NCBI GenBank assembly: GCA_028703175.1
Contig: JAQVNJ010000068.1
Location: forward strand, 1 to 30,593
DNA: 30,593 nucleotides
Reading direction: 5' to 3'
Origin: JAAYCB01 sp012744395
GTDB taxonomy: Bacteria; Planctomycetota; Planctomycetia; Pirellulales; Thermoguttaceae
The translations under genes and the position numbers were made by a program. Every line of letters starts with the position of its first letter. Position 1 is the first letter of the stretch. Below the pieces are notes generated by a model. The model saw only the letters and a list, made by a program, of their open reading frames with translations, was not told the origin of the DNA and ran no database searches. Shown piece after piece: positions 7,328 through 14,577 of this stretch.

Positions 7328-8182
7328 TCAAAGGGTGGCCAGCACCCCGCGGACAAAGCCGACCGACTCGGCCATGCCGGGCAGCGGATCGGCAGCATCT
7401 TTCTCGTACTCCAGCGCGGCGACGCCCGCGTAGCCGATCTGGATGAGGGCCTTGAGAAACGCCGGCATGTCGATCACGCCGCGGCCGATCTCAAGCGTTT
7501 GGCCGCTGGCCGCGGCGGCCGACACATCCTTGATGTGCAAGTCGTGCAGGCGGTCGGCGAACCGCACGACATCCTCGATCGGGTCGGCGCCGATCCGCGC
7601 CGTGTGGCCGATATCGATGCAGAGGCCGATCCTCTTGTCGAGACTCTTGATCCGTTCGATCGCCGACTCAGGGGTGGGATACATTTTGTCGCCGGGCCCG
7701 TGGTTGTGGATTGCGACCTTGATGTCGTACTGTTTGACCATTTGCTCGACCAGGGGGAGCACGTTGGGGTGGGGCACACCGACAATCACCTTCATTCCAG
7801 CGGCCTTGGCATAGTTGAAGGCCTGATGGACGTGGGCCTCGTTGGACATCGTCACGACGCCGCAACCGTACAGGTCCAAACCCGCCGCCGCCGCCTTTTC
7901 CGCCGCTGCCCGGCACTCGTCGGCCGTCGCCTCCATCGGCAGATGAACCGACTTCAGGCAGAGCTTGTCCAGTTCCAGCCGTTTGGCCATTGCGATGGTT
8001 TCTTCGAGCGTGAACTTGCGGGTGCTGTAGGAGGCCAGTCCAAGCTGGAAACGGGGCTTTTTCGGCGAGTCGCCACCCAGCGCCGGAGGGACGGCCAGCA
8101 CCCCGGCAGTCGTCAGCGCCGTCGCCGCGCCGGCGGCCTGGAGGAATCCCCGTCGCGAACACGGATCGGTCCTGGTATTCAT
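7328..8182 (-). CDS. Tat-exported sugar phosphate isomerase/epimerase-like TIM-barrel protein
   Basis: The protein has 284 residues. It starts at ATG 8182 (AAAGG about 7 bases upstream) with a twin-arginine signal, SRRGFLQAAG, then a hydrophobic stretch, so export in folded form is likely. The rest is a xylose-isomerase-like TIM barrel of the AP-endonuclease-2 fold. AIHNHGPGDK, CIDIGHTARIG, LHDLHIKDV and ALEYEKD carry the His, Asp and Glu residues expected to bind the metal at the barrel's C-terminal end. Such proteins interconvert or epimerise sugars and are very numerous in planctomycetes, usually without known substrates. The gene has no obvious operon partner: csrA lies about 215 bases downstream on the same strand. 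A sugar-catabolism role is inference from the family. Confidence 0.85.
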   Translation of the reverse strand: MNTRTDPCSRRGFLQAAGAATALTTAGVLAVPPALGGDSPKKPRFQLGLASYSTRKFTLEETIAMAKRLELDKLCLKSVHLPMEATADECRAAAEKAAAAGLDLYGCGVVTMSNEAHVHQAFNYAKAAGMKVIVGVPHPNVLPLVEQMVKQYDIKVAIHNHGPGDKMYPTPESAIERIKSLDKRIGLCIDIGHTARIGADPIEDVVRFADRLHDLHIKDVSAAAASGQTLEIGRGVIDMPAFLKALIQIGYAGVAALEYEKDAADPLPGMAESVGFVRGVLATL

Positions 8183-8297
8183 CGAAAGCCTTTCTCTCTG
8201 TAGGAGTCCGGCAGGAACCACCAGCCGCCCGCCGAATCGCTGACGGGGACTGCCCCCTCGGCCCCCGCCGTGTTGGAAACGGTTGCCAGTTGGTTTG

Positions 8298-8326
8298 AGC
8301 TTAGAAATCAGCCGACGGCTTGTCAA
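8298..8326 (-). promoter_or_regulatory. Promoter candidate for the TIM-barrel gene
   Basis: A perfect TTGACA on the minus strand (8321-8326) is followed by a 17-base spacer and TAAGCT (8298-8303; three of six consensus bases). The leader would be about 108 nt. The -10 match is poor, so confidence is limited. Confidence 0.33.
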
Positions 8327-8475
8327 ATAGTGCCCATCGGCGAGCCGCCGGAGAACGGCGGGGCAGCGGCCATCCCCCCGGCGTACGGCGACCCGGTCGG
8401 TGGGCTGGCATCCACCAAGGGTGGTCGTTACGATAGAGGTTTTCGTGGCCGACAACTTCGTTCCTGGAGGTTTCC

Positions 8476-9108
8476 ATGTCTGACCCCGCACAACTGTATG
8501 AAGCGATTCTGACGGGAAATGCAGCGCTGGCGGAGGAAGTCACCAAAGCCGCGCTTGAGGCGGGTGTGGCCCCCACCGATTTGCTGGGAAAGCAGATGAT
8601 TCCGGCAATGGACGAAGTGGGAAAGCGTTTTGAGTGCAACGAGTACTTCGTGCCCGAACTGCTGATTGCGGCTCGAGCGATGAAGGTTGCCCTGCAAATT
8701 CTCACGCCGAGGCTTGCCGAGGCCGGGGCCAAAGCCGCCGGACGGGTCGTGATTGGAACGGTTCAAGGCGACTTGCACGACATCGGCAAGAACCTCGTCG
8801 CGTCGATGCTCGAAGGTGGCGGGTTCCAGGTGGTCGACCTGGGGGTCGACGTGCCCCCCCAACGTTTTGTCGAGGTGGCGCAGGAGAAGGAGGGGACGAT
8901 CGTCGCGCTCTCCGCACTCCTGACGACGACGATGACCCAAATGAAGGCCGTGATCGCCGCGCTCGAGACGGCGGGCATCCGCGGCAACACCAAGGTGATC
9001 ATCGGCGGCGCCCCGATCACCCAGCAGTACGCCGACGAGATCGGGGCCGACGGGTATAGCGACAACGCCAGCGCGGCGGTCTCGCTGGCGCGGAACCTTG
9101 TCGGCTAG
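8476..9108 (+). CDS. Corrinoid (B12-binding) methyl-carrier protein
   Basis: The protein has 210 residues with the two modules of methyltransferase corrinoid proteins (MtmC/MtaC/MetH type). Residues ~1-88 form the helical cap (LLGKQMIPAMDEVGKRFE, then VPELLIAARAMK). Residues ~90-210 form the Rossmann-like B12 domain with the base-off/His-on motif DxHxxG at Asp99-Leu-His101-Asp-Ile-Gly104. SALLTT and VIIGGAPITQQYADEIGADGYS match the other two cobalamin-contact segments. It shuttles methyl groups as methyl-Co(III) between methyltransferases. The GGAGG ribosome binding site 5 bases before ATG 8476 is strong. It is the first gene of the operon; the next gene, a pterin-dependent methyltransferase, starts 119 bases later. 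Confidence 0.95.
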   Translation: MSDPAQLYEAILTGNAALAEEVTKAALEAGVAPTDLLGKQMIPAMDEVGKRFECNEYFVPELLIAARAMKVALQILTPRLAEAGAKAAGRVVIGTVQGDLHDIGKNLVASMLEGGGFQVVDLGVDVPPQRFVEVAQEKEGTIVALSALLTTTMTQMKAVIAALETAGIRGNTKVIIGGAPITQQYADEIGADGYSDNASAAVSLARNLVG

Positions 9109-9227
9109 GCGCTCGCCGACCTGTCCCGGTGCACTCCGGCGGCGCCGAATCGGCGAGGCGGCCGGCGGCGCAAGTCCGTTCCTTCTGTTTCGCGCGGCGC
9201 CCCACGGGGCCAAAGGCGAGGATATCG

Positions 9228-10097
9228 ATGGCAATCGAAGGTTTGACGATCATCGGCGAAAGCATCAACGACTCCGTCCCCTCGACGAAGAGACTGTTCG
9301 ACGCAAACGACATCGACGGGATTCTCGAGTTGGCCCGCTTCCAGGCCGAGCAGGGCGCGGCGTACATCGACGTGAATGTCGGCGCTCGCGAGCCGGAGTT
9401 CATGGCCGAGATGGTCCGCAGGCTCCAGCAGGTGACGTCGAAGCCGCTTTCGATCGACACTCCCGACCCGGAAATCGCCAGGGCCGGTTTGGAGGCCTAC
9501 GAGGAACAGCGCGCCGGCGGAAAGAGCCCGATTCTGAACTCCGTTTCCGCCCTCCGCTGCCGTATGCTCGACCTGCTTGCCGTCCGGCGATTCAAGCCGA
9601 TCCTGCTCGTTTCCGAGCAGGTCGCCGACGGCCGCTCGTGCGCATGCCGGACCGCGACGGAGACCTACCGAGCGGCGCTGGACCTGGTCGCCCAGGCCAG
9701 GAGCGAAGGGCGGAATCTCCAGAACGACGACCTGATCATCGACCCCGGGATCGCGCCGATCGGCACGGACGCCGACGGCAACCTCGCGCGGCTCTTGGCG
9801 GCGATGGAGATGATCCACAACGATCCCGACCTGGCCGGAGTCCACATGTCCGTCGGGCTGAGCAACTTCACCGTCATGCTCCCGGCGAAGACGGCCGGCG
9901 GCCTGCCCGTAAAAAGCTCCCTGGAAAGCGCCCTGCTGACCAGGGCGATGCCTCTCGGGCTCGACATGATCATCGGCTCGGTGCGCCGCAAGTACGAGAT
10001 CCTGCCGGCCGATCACCCGGCGATGCAGTGCCTGGAGGATTGCATCCAACGGGGCGGCTTTGAAGCGATCATGCGCGTCCGCGAGTTTTATGCCTGA
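9228..10097 (+). CDS. Pterin-binding (DHPS-fold) methyltetrahydrofolate:corrinoid methyltransferase
   Basis: The protein has 289 residues, the size of stand-alone MeTr proteins such as AcsE and of the pterin module of MetH. The N-terminal IIGESIN segment is characteristic, GAAYIDVNVG (Asp48, Asn50) is the pterin-binding strand, SIDTPDPEIARAGLEAY and ILNSVSAL are strands 3 and 4 of the barrel, and DDLIIDPGIAPIG with VGLSNFT completes the barrel. The reaction moves the methyl group between methyltetrahydrofolate and cob(I)alamin on the corrinoid protein, in either direction. True dihydropteroate synthase is less likely because the residues follow the MeTr pattern and the gene sits with a corrinoid protein. 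ATG 9228 has a GAGGA ribosome binding site about 5 bases upstream. Confidence 0.92.
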   Translation: MAIEGLTIIGESINDSVPSTKRLFDANDIDGILELARFQAEQGAAYIDVNVGAREPEFMAEMVRRLQQVTSKPLSIDTPDPEIARAGLEAYEEQRAGGKSPILNSVSALRCRMLDLLAVRRFKPILLVSEQVADGRSCACRTATETYRAALDLVAQARSEGRNLQNDDLIIDPGIAPIGTDADGNLARLLAAMEMIHNDPDLAGVHMSVGLSNFTVMLPAKTAGGLPVKSSLESALLTRAMPLGLDMIIGSVRRKYEILPADHPAMQCLEDCIQRGGFEAIMRVREFYA

Positions 10098-10178
10098 AAG
10101 GCGTCGGCGCCGTGGCGGCGGGCGAGATCGTCCACGGCCGTGCAAGGCTTCTCAACAAAACATCAGAGGGAGGGATCG

Positions 10179-11051
10179 ATGGGCGGAGTGCTTCGCGCGT
10201 TGCTTGCCGATGCTCCGGTTTTGACCGACGGGGCATGGGGGACACAGATGCAGGCCCGGGGTCTGGAGCCGGGCACGTGCCCGGACGCCTGGAATCTCAG
10301 CCATCCGGAGCGCGTGGAAGAGGTGGCTCAAGCGTACGTCGAGGCGGGCAGTCGCGTGATCATCACCAACACGTTCGGCGGCACCCGTTTCGCGCTGAAT
10401 CGCTACGGGTTGGCCGATCGGGCCGGCGAAATCAACCGGCTCGGGGCCGAGATTTCGCGCCGCGCGGCCGGCGCGCGGGCCAAGGTCTTCGGGTCGATCG
10501 GCCCGGCGGGGGTGATGCTGATGATGGGCGACGTGCCCCCCGAAACGCTCCGCGAGGGGTTTGCCGAGCAGGCCCGCGCGCTGGCCGACGGCGGGGCCGA
10601 CGCTCTGGTGATTGAGACCATGTCGGACACGGCCGAGGCCAGGCTGGCCGTCGAGGCCGCCAAGCAGACCGGCCTGGAGGTGGTGGCGTGCATGGTTTTC
10701 GACTCCGGCCGCGAGCGCGACCGGACGATGATGGGCACCACGCCGGAAGAAGCCGCCCGGGTGCTCGTCGAGGCGGGCGCCGACTGCATCGGCTCGAATT
10801 GCGGCCAAGGGATTGAGGGGTTTGTCAGCATCTGTCGGCGGCTTTGCGCGGCCGCGGCGCGGCCGATCTGGATCAAGGCCAACGCGGGCCTGCCGGAAAT
10901 CATCGATGGCCGGACTGTCTACCGCCAGACCCCGGAAGGATTCGCCAGCCAGGTGCCCGACCTGGTCGCGGCCGGCGCGAGCTTCATCGGCGGCTGCTGT
11001 GGTACCTCGCCCGAGTTCATCCGAGCGGTTGGAAAGAAACTCTCGCCATGA
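10179..11051 (+). CDS. Homocysteine S-methyltransferase-family protein (zinc-dependent)
   Basis: The protein has 290 residues and is a single Hcy-binding barrel like the N-terminal module of MetH. It begins with TDGAWGTQMQARGLEPG, the usual N-terminal signature, and carries IITNTFGG. The three zinc ligands are present: Cys208 in SNCGQG and Cys273-Cys274 in GGCCGT. The zinc activates a thiol acceptor, normally homocysteine, for methylation. The MetH pterin and B12 modules are absent from this chain but are supplied by the two genes upstream. ATG 10179 follows a GAGGGAGGG ribosome binding site. Its stop overlaps the start of the next gene by 4 bases (ATGA), which indicates translational coupling. 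Acceptors other than homocysteine cannot be excluded. Confidence 0.92.
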   Translation: MGGVLRALLADAPVLTDGAWGTQMQARGLEPGTCPDAWNLSHPERVEEVAQAYVEAGSRVIITNTFGGTRFALNRYGLADRAGEINRLGAEISRRAAGARAKVFGSIGPAGVMLMMGDVPPETLREGFAEQARALADGGADALVIETMSDTAEARLAVEAAKQTGLEVVACMVFDSGRERDRTMMGTTPEEAARVLVEAGADCIGSNCGQGIEGFVSICRRLCAAAARPIWIKANAGLPEIIDGRTVYRQTPEGFASQVPDLVAAGASFIGGCCGTSPEFIRAVGKKLSP

Positions 11052-12277
11052 ACTCCCGCGAGCGCGTCCTCCTGGCGATAAATCATCAGGAGGCGGATCG
11101 ACTGCCGATCGACGTTGGGGCAACGCGCCAGACGGGAATCGCGGCCTCGACCTACCACCTCCTCAAGCGGCGGCTCGGACTTTCGACCCCGACGCGCGTC
11201 TATGACGTTTACCAGATGCTGGCGGATATCGAACAGCCGATTCTCGACCGATTCGGCGCGGACTGCGTGGGACTCAACCGGCCGGCCGTGGCCTTCGGCA
11301 TCCGCAACGAGGGCTGGAAACCATGGACCCTTCCGGACGGCACGCCTGTCGAGGTGCCGGGCGGGTTTAATCCGAGCAGCGACCGGTTGGGCAATCTCGT
11401 CCTCTACGACGCTGGTGGCGCGGCGATTGCAAAAATGCCCAAGGGCGGTCTCTACTTCGACCGGTTGGGAACATTCCCCGGCGCCGCGCGCGCCGATCCG
11501 GCGGGCTTGAAGATTCCGCTTCTGTCGGCGGAAGAATGCGACCACTTCCACGCCCAGGCCGAAGCGGCCTGGCAGAACACCGACAAGGCGACTGTTGCGG
11601 CGATGGGCCCCCCTTACGAGCTATTTTTCGGGCTGGGTACCGGCGACTTCTCCAGTTGGATGATGACCTTGGCCTGCGAGCCCGATTATGTCGAGTCGCT
11701 CTACGAACGACTCGTGGATGCCTGGCTGGAGAATCTCCGCCGCTTCACGGACGCGGTGGGAGACCGGGTCCCGATTCTCCAGTTCAATGATGATCTGGGG
11801 ACCCAGAACGGGCCGTTTCTTTCGGTCAAGATGTTTCGCGACCTCGTCATGCCCTACTACAAACGGGGGCTCGACTGGATCCACTCCAATACGCGGATGA
11901 AGGTTTTCATGCACAATGACGGGGCGATCTTCGACTTCATCCCCAGTCTGATCGAGATGGGCGTTGACATTCTCAACCCCGTGCAAACCACGGCCAAGGG
12001 GATGGAACCGAAAAAGCTCAAGGAGCAGTTCGGCAAGCGGCTCGTGTTCTGGGGGGGGGCGTGCGATTGCCAGGCAGTGCTGCCCTTTGGCACGCCCGAC
12101 GACGTGGCCGAAGAGGTTCGGCGACACGTCGAGTTCCTGTCGCCGGGCGGCGGCTACGTTTTCGCCTCTGTCCACAACATCCAGGCCCAAGTGCCTGCGG
12201 AGAACGTGATTGCGTTGTTCGAGACGGCCCTGGAGGCGGGCAGGTACGGGCAGCCCGCGGGCGATCCGCGCGAGTGA
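11048..12277 (+). CDS. Uroporphyrinogen-decarboxylase-fold methyltransferase
   Basis: The protein has 409 residues and belongs to the UroD superfamily, which includes heme-pathway UroD and corrinoid-linked methyltransferases (MtaA, MtbA, CmuA and several O-demethylase components). It starts RERVLLAINHQEADRLPID, a typical start for the methyltransferase branch. The metal-site region reads FMHNDG (His289-Asn-Asp291), where MtaA-type proteins have His-x-Cys. The later Cys position of MtaA seems to be His376 (VHNIQ). WGGACDCQ adds Cys339 and Cys341. A heme-pathway role is unlikely from length and context. Inference: it transfers a methyl group from an unidentified donor to the corrinoid protein or the reverse. 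It overlaps the homocysteine methyltransferase gene by 4 bases. Confidence 0.88.
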   Translation: MNSRERVLLAINHQEADRLPIDVGATRQTGIAASTYHLLKRRLGLSTPTRVYDVYQMLADIEQPILDRFGADCVGLNRPAVAFGIRNEGWKPWTLPDGTPVEVPGGFNPSSDRLGNLVLYDAGGAAIAKMPKGGLYFDRLGTFPGAARADPAGLKIPLLSAEECDHFHAQAEAAWQNTDKATVAAMGPPYELFFGLGTGDFSSWMMTLACEPDYVESLYERLVDAWLENLRRFTDAVGDRVPILQFNDDLGTQNGPFLSVKMFRDLVMPYYKRGLDWIHSNTRMKVFMHNDGAIFDFIPSLIEMGVDILNPVQTTAKGMEPKKLKEQFGKRLVFWGGACDCQAVLPFGTPDDVAEEVRRHVEFLSPGGGYVFASVHNIQAQVPAENVIALFETALEAGRYGQPAGDPRE

Positions 12278-12311
12278 GGGAAAAAACTCTGGAAAATCCG
12301 CTGCATTGGAT

Positions 12312-12340
12312 TTGGCGCGGAGCGTCCTGTTGTGTATACT
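12312..12340 (+). promoter_or_regulatory. Strong sigma70-like promoter candidate after the methyltransferase operon
   Basis: TTGGCG (12312-12317; four of six) is followed by a 17-base spacer and TATACT (12335-12340; five of six). It lies 35 bases after the UroD-fold gene's stop and directly before a highly structured segment. Transcription would start near 12346-12348, at the foot of the first stem. Confidence 0.5.
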
Positions 12341-12345
12341 AGAGT

Positions 12346-12624
12346 GTGTTCGAGGAATGGAGAGGGGGCCAGAGGCGGCGCGGAAACGTGCCGCTGATCC
12401 CGCCTTACGGAACACATCCCTCCCGGCAGATCGCCTTCGGGCGATTCCGTCTCTATTCAGGTTGTTGACTGAATTTCGATTTTCTTTGCCAATGGCTTGC
12501 GCCTTGAGCGATTCAGGGCGGATGCGCGAATAGAATAAAATTCCCCTTCGCAACCCCTTGCGAGACCCTGGTGGGTCGCTCGTTCTCTCCCCCCCCCAAG
12601 AGCGACCTCCAGGGTTATTTTTTT
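12346..12624 (+). ncRNA. Structured RNA: independent small RNA or DUF1638 leader/attenuator
   Basis: The segment between a good promoter (12312-12340) and a strong terminator (12565-12624) is dense in hairpins. Stem GCGGCGCG/CGTGCCGC (12375-12394) has a GAAA loop. ATCGCC/GGCGAT (12430-12445) has a TTCG loop. TCGCAA/TTGCGA (12548-12563) has a CCCC loop. Stem GTGTGTTC (12344-12351) pairs with 12410-12417, while GAATGGAGA (12355-12363) pairs with 12450-12458, so these two cross and would form a pseudoknot or alternative folds. I did not match it to tmRNA, RNase P, 6S, SRP, cobalamin, SAM or THF riboswitch signatures. It could be a ~280-nt small RNA, or a leader whose terminator controls DUF1638. 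Confidence 0.45.
12565..12624 (+). terminator. Rho-independent terminator or attenuator
   Basis: ACCCTGG (12565-12571) pairs with CCAGGGT (12609-12615), and GGTCGCTC (12574-12581) pairs with GAGCGACC (12600-12607), separated only by a small bulge. The loop is C-rich. Seven T residues follow within nine bases (12618-12624). The T-tract places it on the plus strand. It ends the structured RNA and lies 135 bases before the DUF1638 ATG. Confidence 0.8.
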
Positions 12625-12668
12625 GCGCCGTGCCAAGGGGGACCCGACGACCGCCTCTCGGTCGCGGG

Positions 12669-12674
12669 TACAAT
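12669..12674 (+). promoter_or_regulatory. Possible -10 element for DUF1638 transcription after the terminator
   Basis: TACAAT (12669-12674; five of six) lies about 85 bases before the DUF1638 start but has no convincing -35 partner. If it is active, DUF1638 is transcribed independently of the upstream RNA. Confidence 0.25.
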
Positions 12675-12758
12675 GCCCATGGCTCCAGCCGCCGATGGCA
12701 ATTCCGCCGGCGAGCACACGCCCAAGGTTTCTCGGATTCACATTTCCTTGCCCGATCC

Positions 12759-13526
12759 ATGCGACTGAAACTGATTGCCTGCGAGATTCTCTGCCGCGAA
12801 TTCTGCTGGGCAGTCGCCCGGTCGCCCCACCGCGTGGACGTGGAGTTCCTGCCCAAGGGGCTTCACGACATCGGGCAGGCGGGCATGCATGCGCGGCTGA
12901 GGGAGGCGGTCGAGGCGGCTGACGGGGGGGACTTCGACGCACTGCTGATGGGATACGCCCTCTGTAGCAACGGGCTGGTCGGACTCCGCGCCCGGTGCGT
13001 GCCGCTGGTGGTTCCCCGGGCGCACGACTGCATCACCCTCTTTCTGGGCAGCAAGGAGCGGTACCTCGACTATTTCCAGGCCAATCCGGGCGTCTATTTC
13101 AAGACCAGCGGCTGGATCGAGCGGGGCCAGTCGCTCGAGCAGCTCGGCCCCCTCTCCATCCAGGCGCGGAGTGGAATGGACCAGACCTACGACCAACTGG
13201 TCGAGAAATACGGCGAGGACAACGCCAAGTTTCTCTACGAGCAGCTCTGCGACATGACCCGCAACTACGGCAAGCTGGCGTTCATCGAGATGGGGATCGA
13301 GCCGGACGACCGGTTCGAACGGGAGACGATTCGCCAGGCCGACGAGCGCGGCTGGAAGTACGAGAAATTGGCCGGCGACCTGGCCCTGATTGTCGACCTG
13401 GTCGAGGGCCGCTGGGACGAGGAGCGATTCCTCGTTGTTCCTCCGGGCTGCGAAGTGTCCACGAGCTACGACGAGCAGATTGTCCGGGCGGTCCCGGTCC
13501 GCCAGGGGCAGCCGGAAACGGAATAA
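12759..13526 (+). CDS. DUF1638 family protein linked to corrinoid methyltransferases
   Basis: The protein has 255 residues. The pattern matches DUF1638: LKLIACEILCREFCW at the N-terminus (Cys8, Cys12, Cys16), GYALCSNG around residues 65-72 (Cys69), PRAHDCITLFLGS around 86-97 (Cys91), then YFKTSGWIERG. Function is not established. The conserved Cys and His residues suggest a metal or cofactor site, which is inference. The family is, to my knowledge, often found beside corrinoid-dependent methyltransferase genes in methanogens and anaerobic bacteria, and here it follows such an operon on the same strand. No Shine-Dalgarno is visible before ATG 12759; the family-like start MRLKLIACE supports it. 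The N-terminal extension in the longer frame runs through the terminator and is rejected. Confidence 0.9.
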   Translation: MRLKLIACEILCREFCWAVARSPHRVDVEFLPKGLHDIGQAGMHARLREAVEAADGGDFDALLMGYALCSNGLVGLRARCVPLVVPRAHDCITLFLGSKERYLDYFQANPGVYFKTSGWIERGQSLEQLGPLSIQARSGMDQTYDQLVEKYGEDNAKFLYEQLCDMTRNYGKLAFIEMGIEPDDRFERETIRQADERGWKYEKLAGDLALIVDLVEGRWDEERFLVVPPGCEVSTSYDEQIVRAVPVRQGQPETE

Positions 13527-13551
13527 AGCCCGCGCTGCGGGAGTGGTCGGC

Positions 13552-13591
13552 GACGGGATACACTCCGCCGGCACGCCGAGCGGATCCCGTC
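13552..13591. terminator. Inverted repeat between convergent DUF1638 and SDR genes
   Basis: GACGGGAT (13552-13559) pairs with ATCCCGTC (13584-13591) across a 24-base loop, between two converging stops. It has no strong T-tract on either side, so it is a weak bidirectional terminator candidate. Confidence 0.3.
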
Positions 13592-13593
13592 TC

Positions 13594-14577
13594 TCAAGAG
13601 AGCTGGTCCGCCAGGCGGCGCATCCCGTCTTCCGTCGAGATCCGCGGCTGATAACCGAGGTCTTCTCTTGCCCGGCGGATATCGAAGTAGTGGCTGGTGG
13701 ACAACTGGAGCGCCAAGAAGCGGGTCATGGGGGGTTCTGCTCGCAGCCGGAGTGCCCGATAGGCGGCTTCGAACGCCCAGCCGAGGCGATAGGCGGCGGC
13801 GGCGGAGATCGACCTGCGGACCGCAGGCAGTCCGGCCAAGGCGAGGATTTCATCGATCCACTGCCAGCAATTGACCGGCTCGCCCTGGCTGAGGAAATAG
13901 GCGCGGCCCGCCGCCGGCGAACCGGGACCGAGCGCGTCGGCGGCCAGCAGGTGCGCGTCGGCGGCATTTTCAACGTACGTCATGTCGATGAGGTTCTTGC
14001 CCGCGCCGACGCGGCGCAGCCGCCCGGCTTTCGCCCGGGCGAGGAGACGTGGAATCAGATGCCGATCCCGCGGGCCCCAGATCAGGTGCGGTCGGATCGC
14101 GCAGCAGAGCAGGCCGCGGCCGTCGGCGGCGAGCACTTCCCGTTCGGCGATCGCCTTGCTGCGCGGATAGTGGGCGAGAAACCGCTGGGCGTAGGGCGCC
14201 CGCTCGTCCACGCCGGTCTGATCGGCGGCGTCGAAGGTGACGCTGGGGCTGCTCGTGTAAATCAGCCTGCCGACGCCCTGCTGGCGGCATCCCTCGATCA
14301 CGTTCCGCGTGCCGACGACGTTTGTCTGGTAGAAGTCTTGCCAGCGGCCGCCAATCCCGGCGATCGCGGCGGTGTGGAAGACGACATCGACCCCGCGGCA
14401 CGCGGCGATCAGATCGCCCCGCCGGCGGACGTCGCCGCGGACCGTTTCGACGCCGAGTTGCTCCAGGCGGCGGTAGGCGCCGCGGCAGAATGCCCGCACC
14501 TGGTCGCCCCGCGCGACGAGTCGTTCGACGATGTACAGCCCGAGAAATCCCCCGGCGCCGGTAACGAGTGCCTTCAT
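13594..14577 (-). CDS. Extended short-chain dehydrogenase (NAD-dependent epimerase / 3-beta-HSD-like)
   Basis: The protein has 327 residues. The N-terminal dinucleotide motif GAGGFLG is at 7-13, an acidic GDVRRRGDL follows strand 3, VFHTAA is the adenine-side strand, and the catalytic pair is Tyr137 and Lys141 (YPRSK) with a Ser/Thr cluster (YTSSPSV) before it. The pattern is closest to the 3-beta-hydroxysteroid dehydrogenase/HpnA-like branch, which acts on isoprenoid or sugar-linked alcohols and ketones. The substrate cannot be assigned. ATG 14577 overlaps the stop of the GYF-domain gene by 4 bases (ATGA), so the two genes form a coupled pair. The gene converges with DUF1638. Confidence 0.9.
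   Translation of the reverse strand: MKALVTGAGGFLGLYIVERLVARGDQVRAFCRGAYRRLEQLGVETVRGDVRRRGDLIAACRGVDVVFHTAAIAGIGGRWQDFYQTNVVGTRNVIEGCRQQGVGRLIYTSSPSVTFDAADQTGVDERAPYAQRFLAHYPRSKAIAEREVLAADGRGLLCCAIRPHLIWGPRDRHLIPRLLARAKAGRLRRVGAGKNLIDMTYVENAADAHLLAADALGPGSPAAGRAYFLSQGEPVNCWQWIDEILALAGLPAVRRSISAAAAYRLGWAFEAAYRALRLRAEPPMTRFLALQLSTSHYFDIRRAREDLGYQPRISTEDGMRRLADQLS

Noticed and set aside
8183..8475. Promoter or B12-responsive element for the corrinoid operon
   Set aside because: No convincing -35/-10 pair on the plus strand and no B12-box were found. Only a short CCACC/GGTGG inverted repeat near 8410-8422 was seen.
12346..12624. Cobalamin riboswitch upstream of DUF1638
   Set aside because: No B12-box or conserved core strings in the right order were found. 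A segment resembling CCCGCnnnACGG is too short to count.
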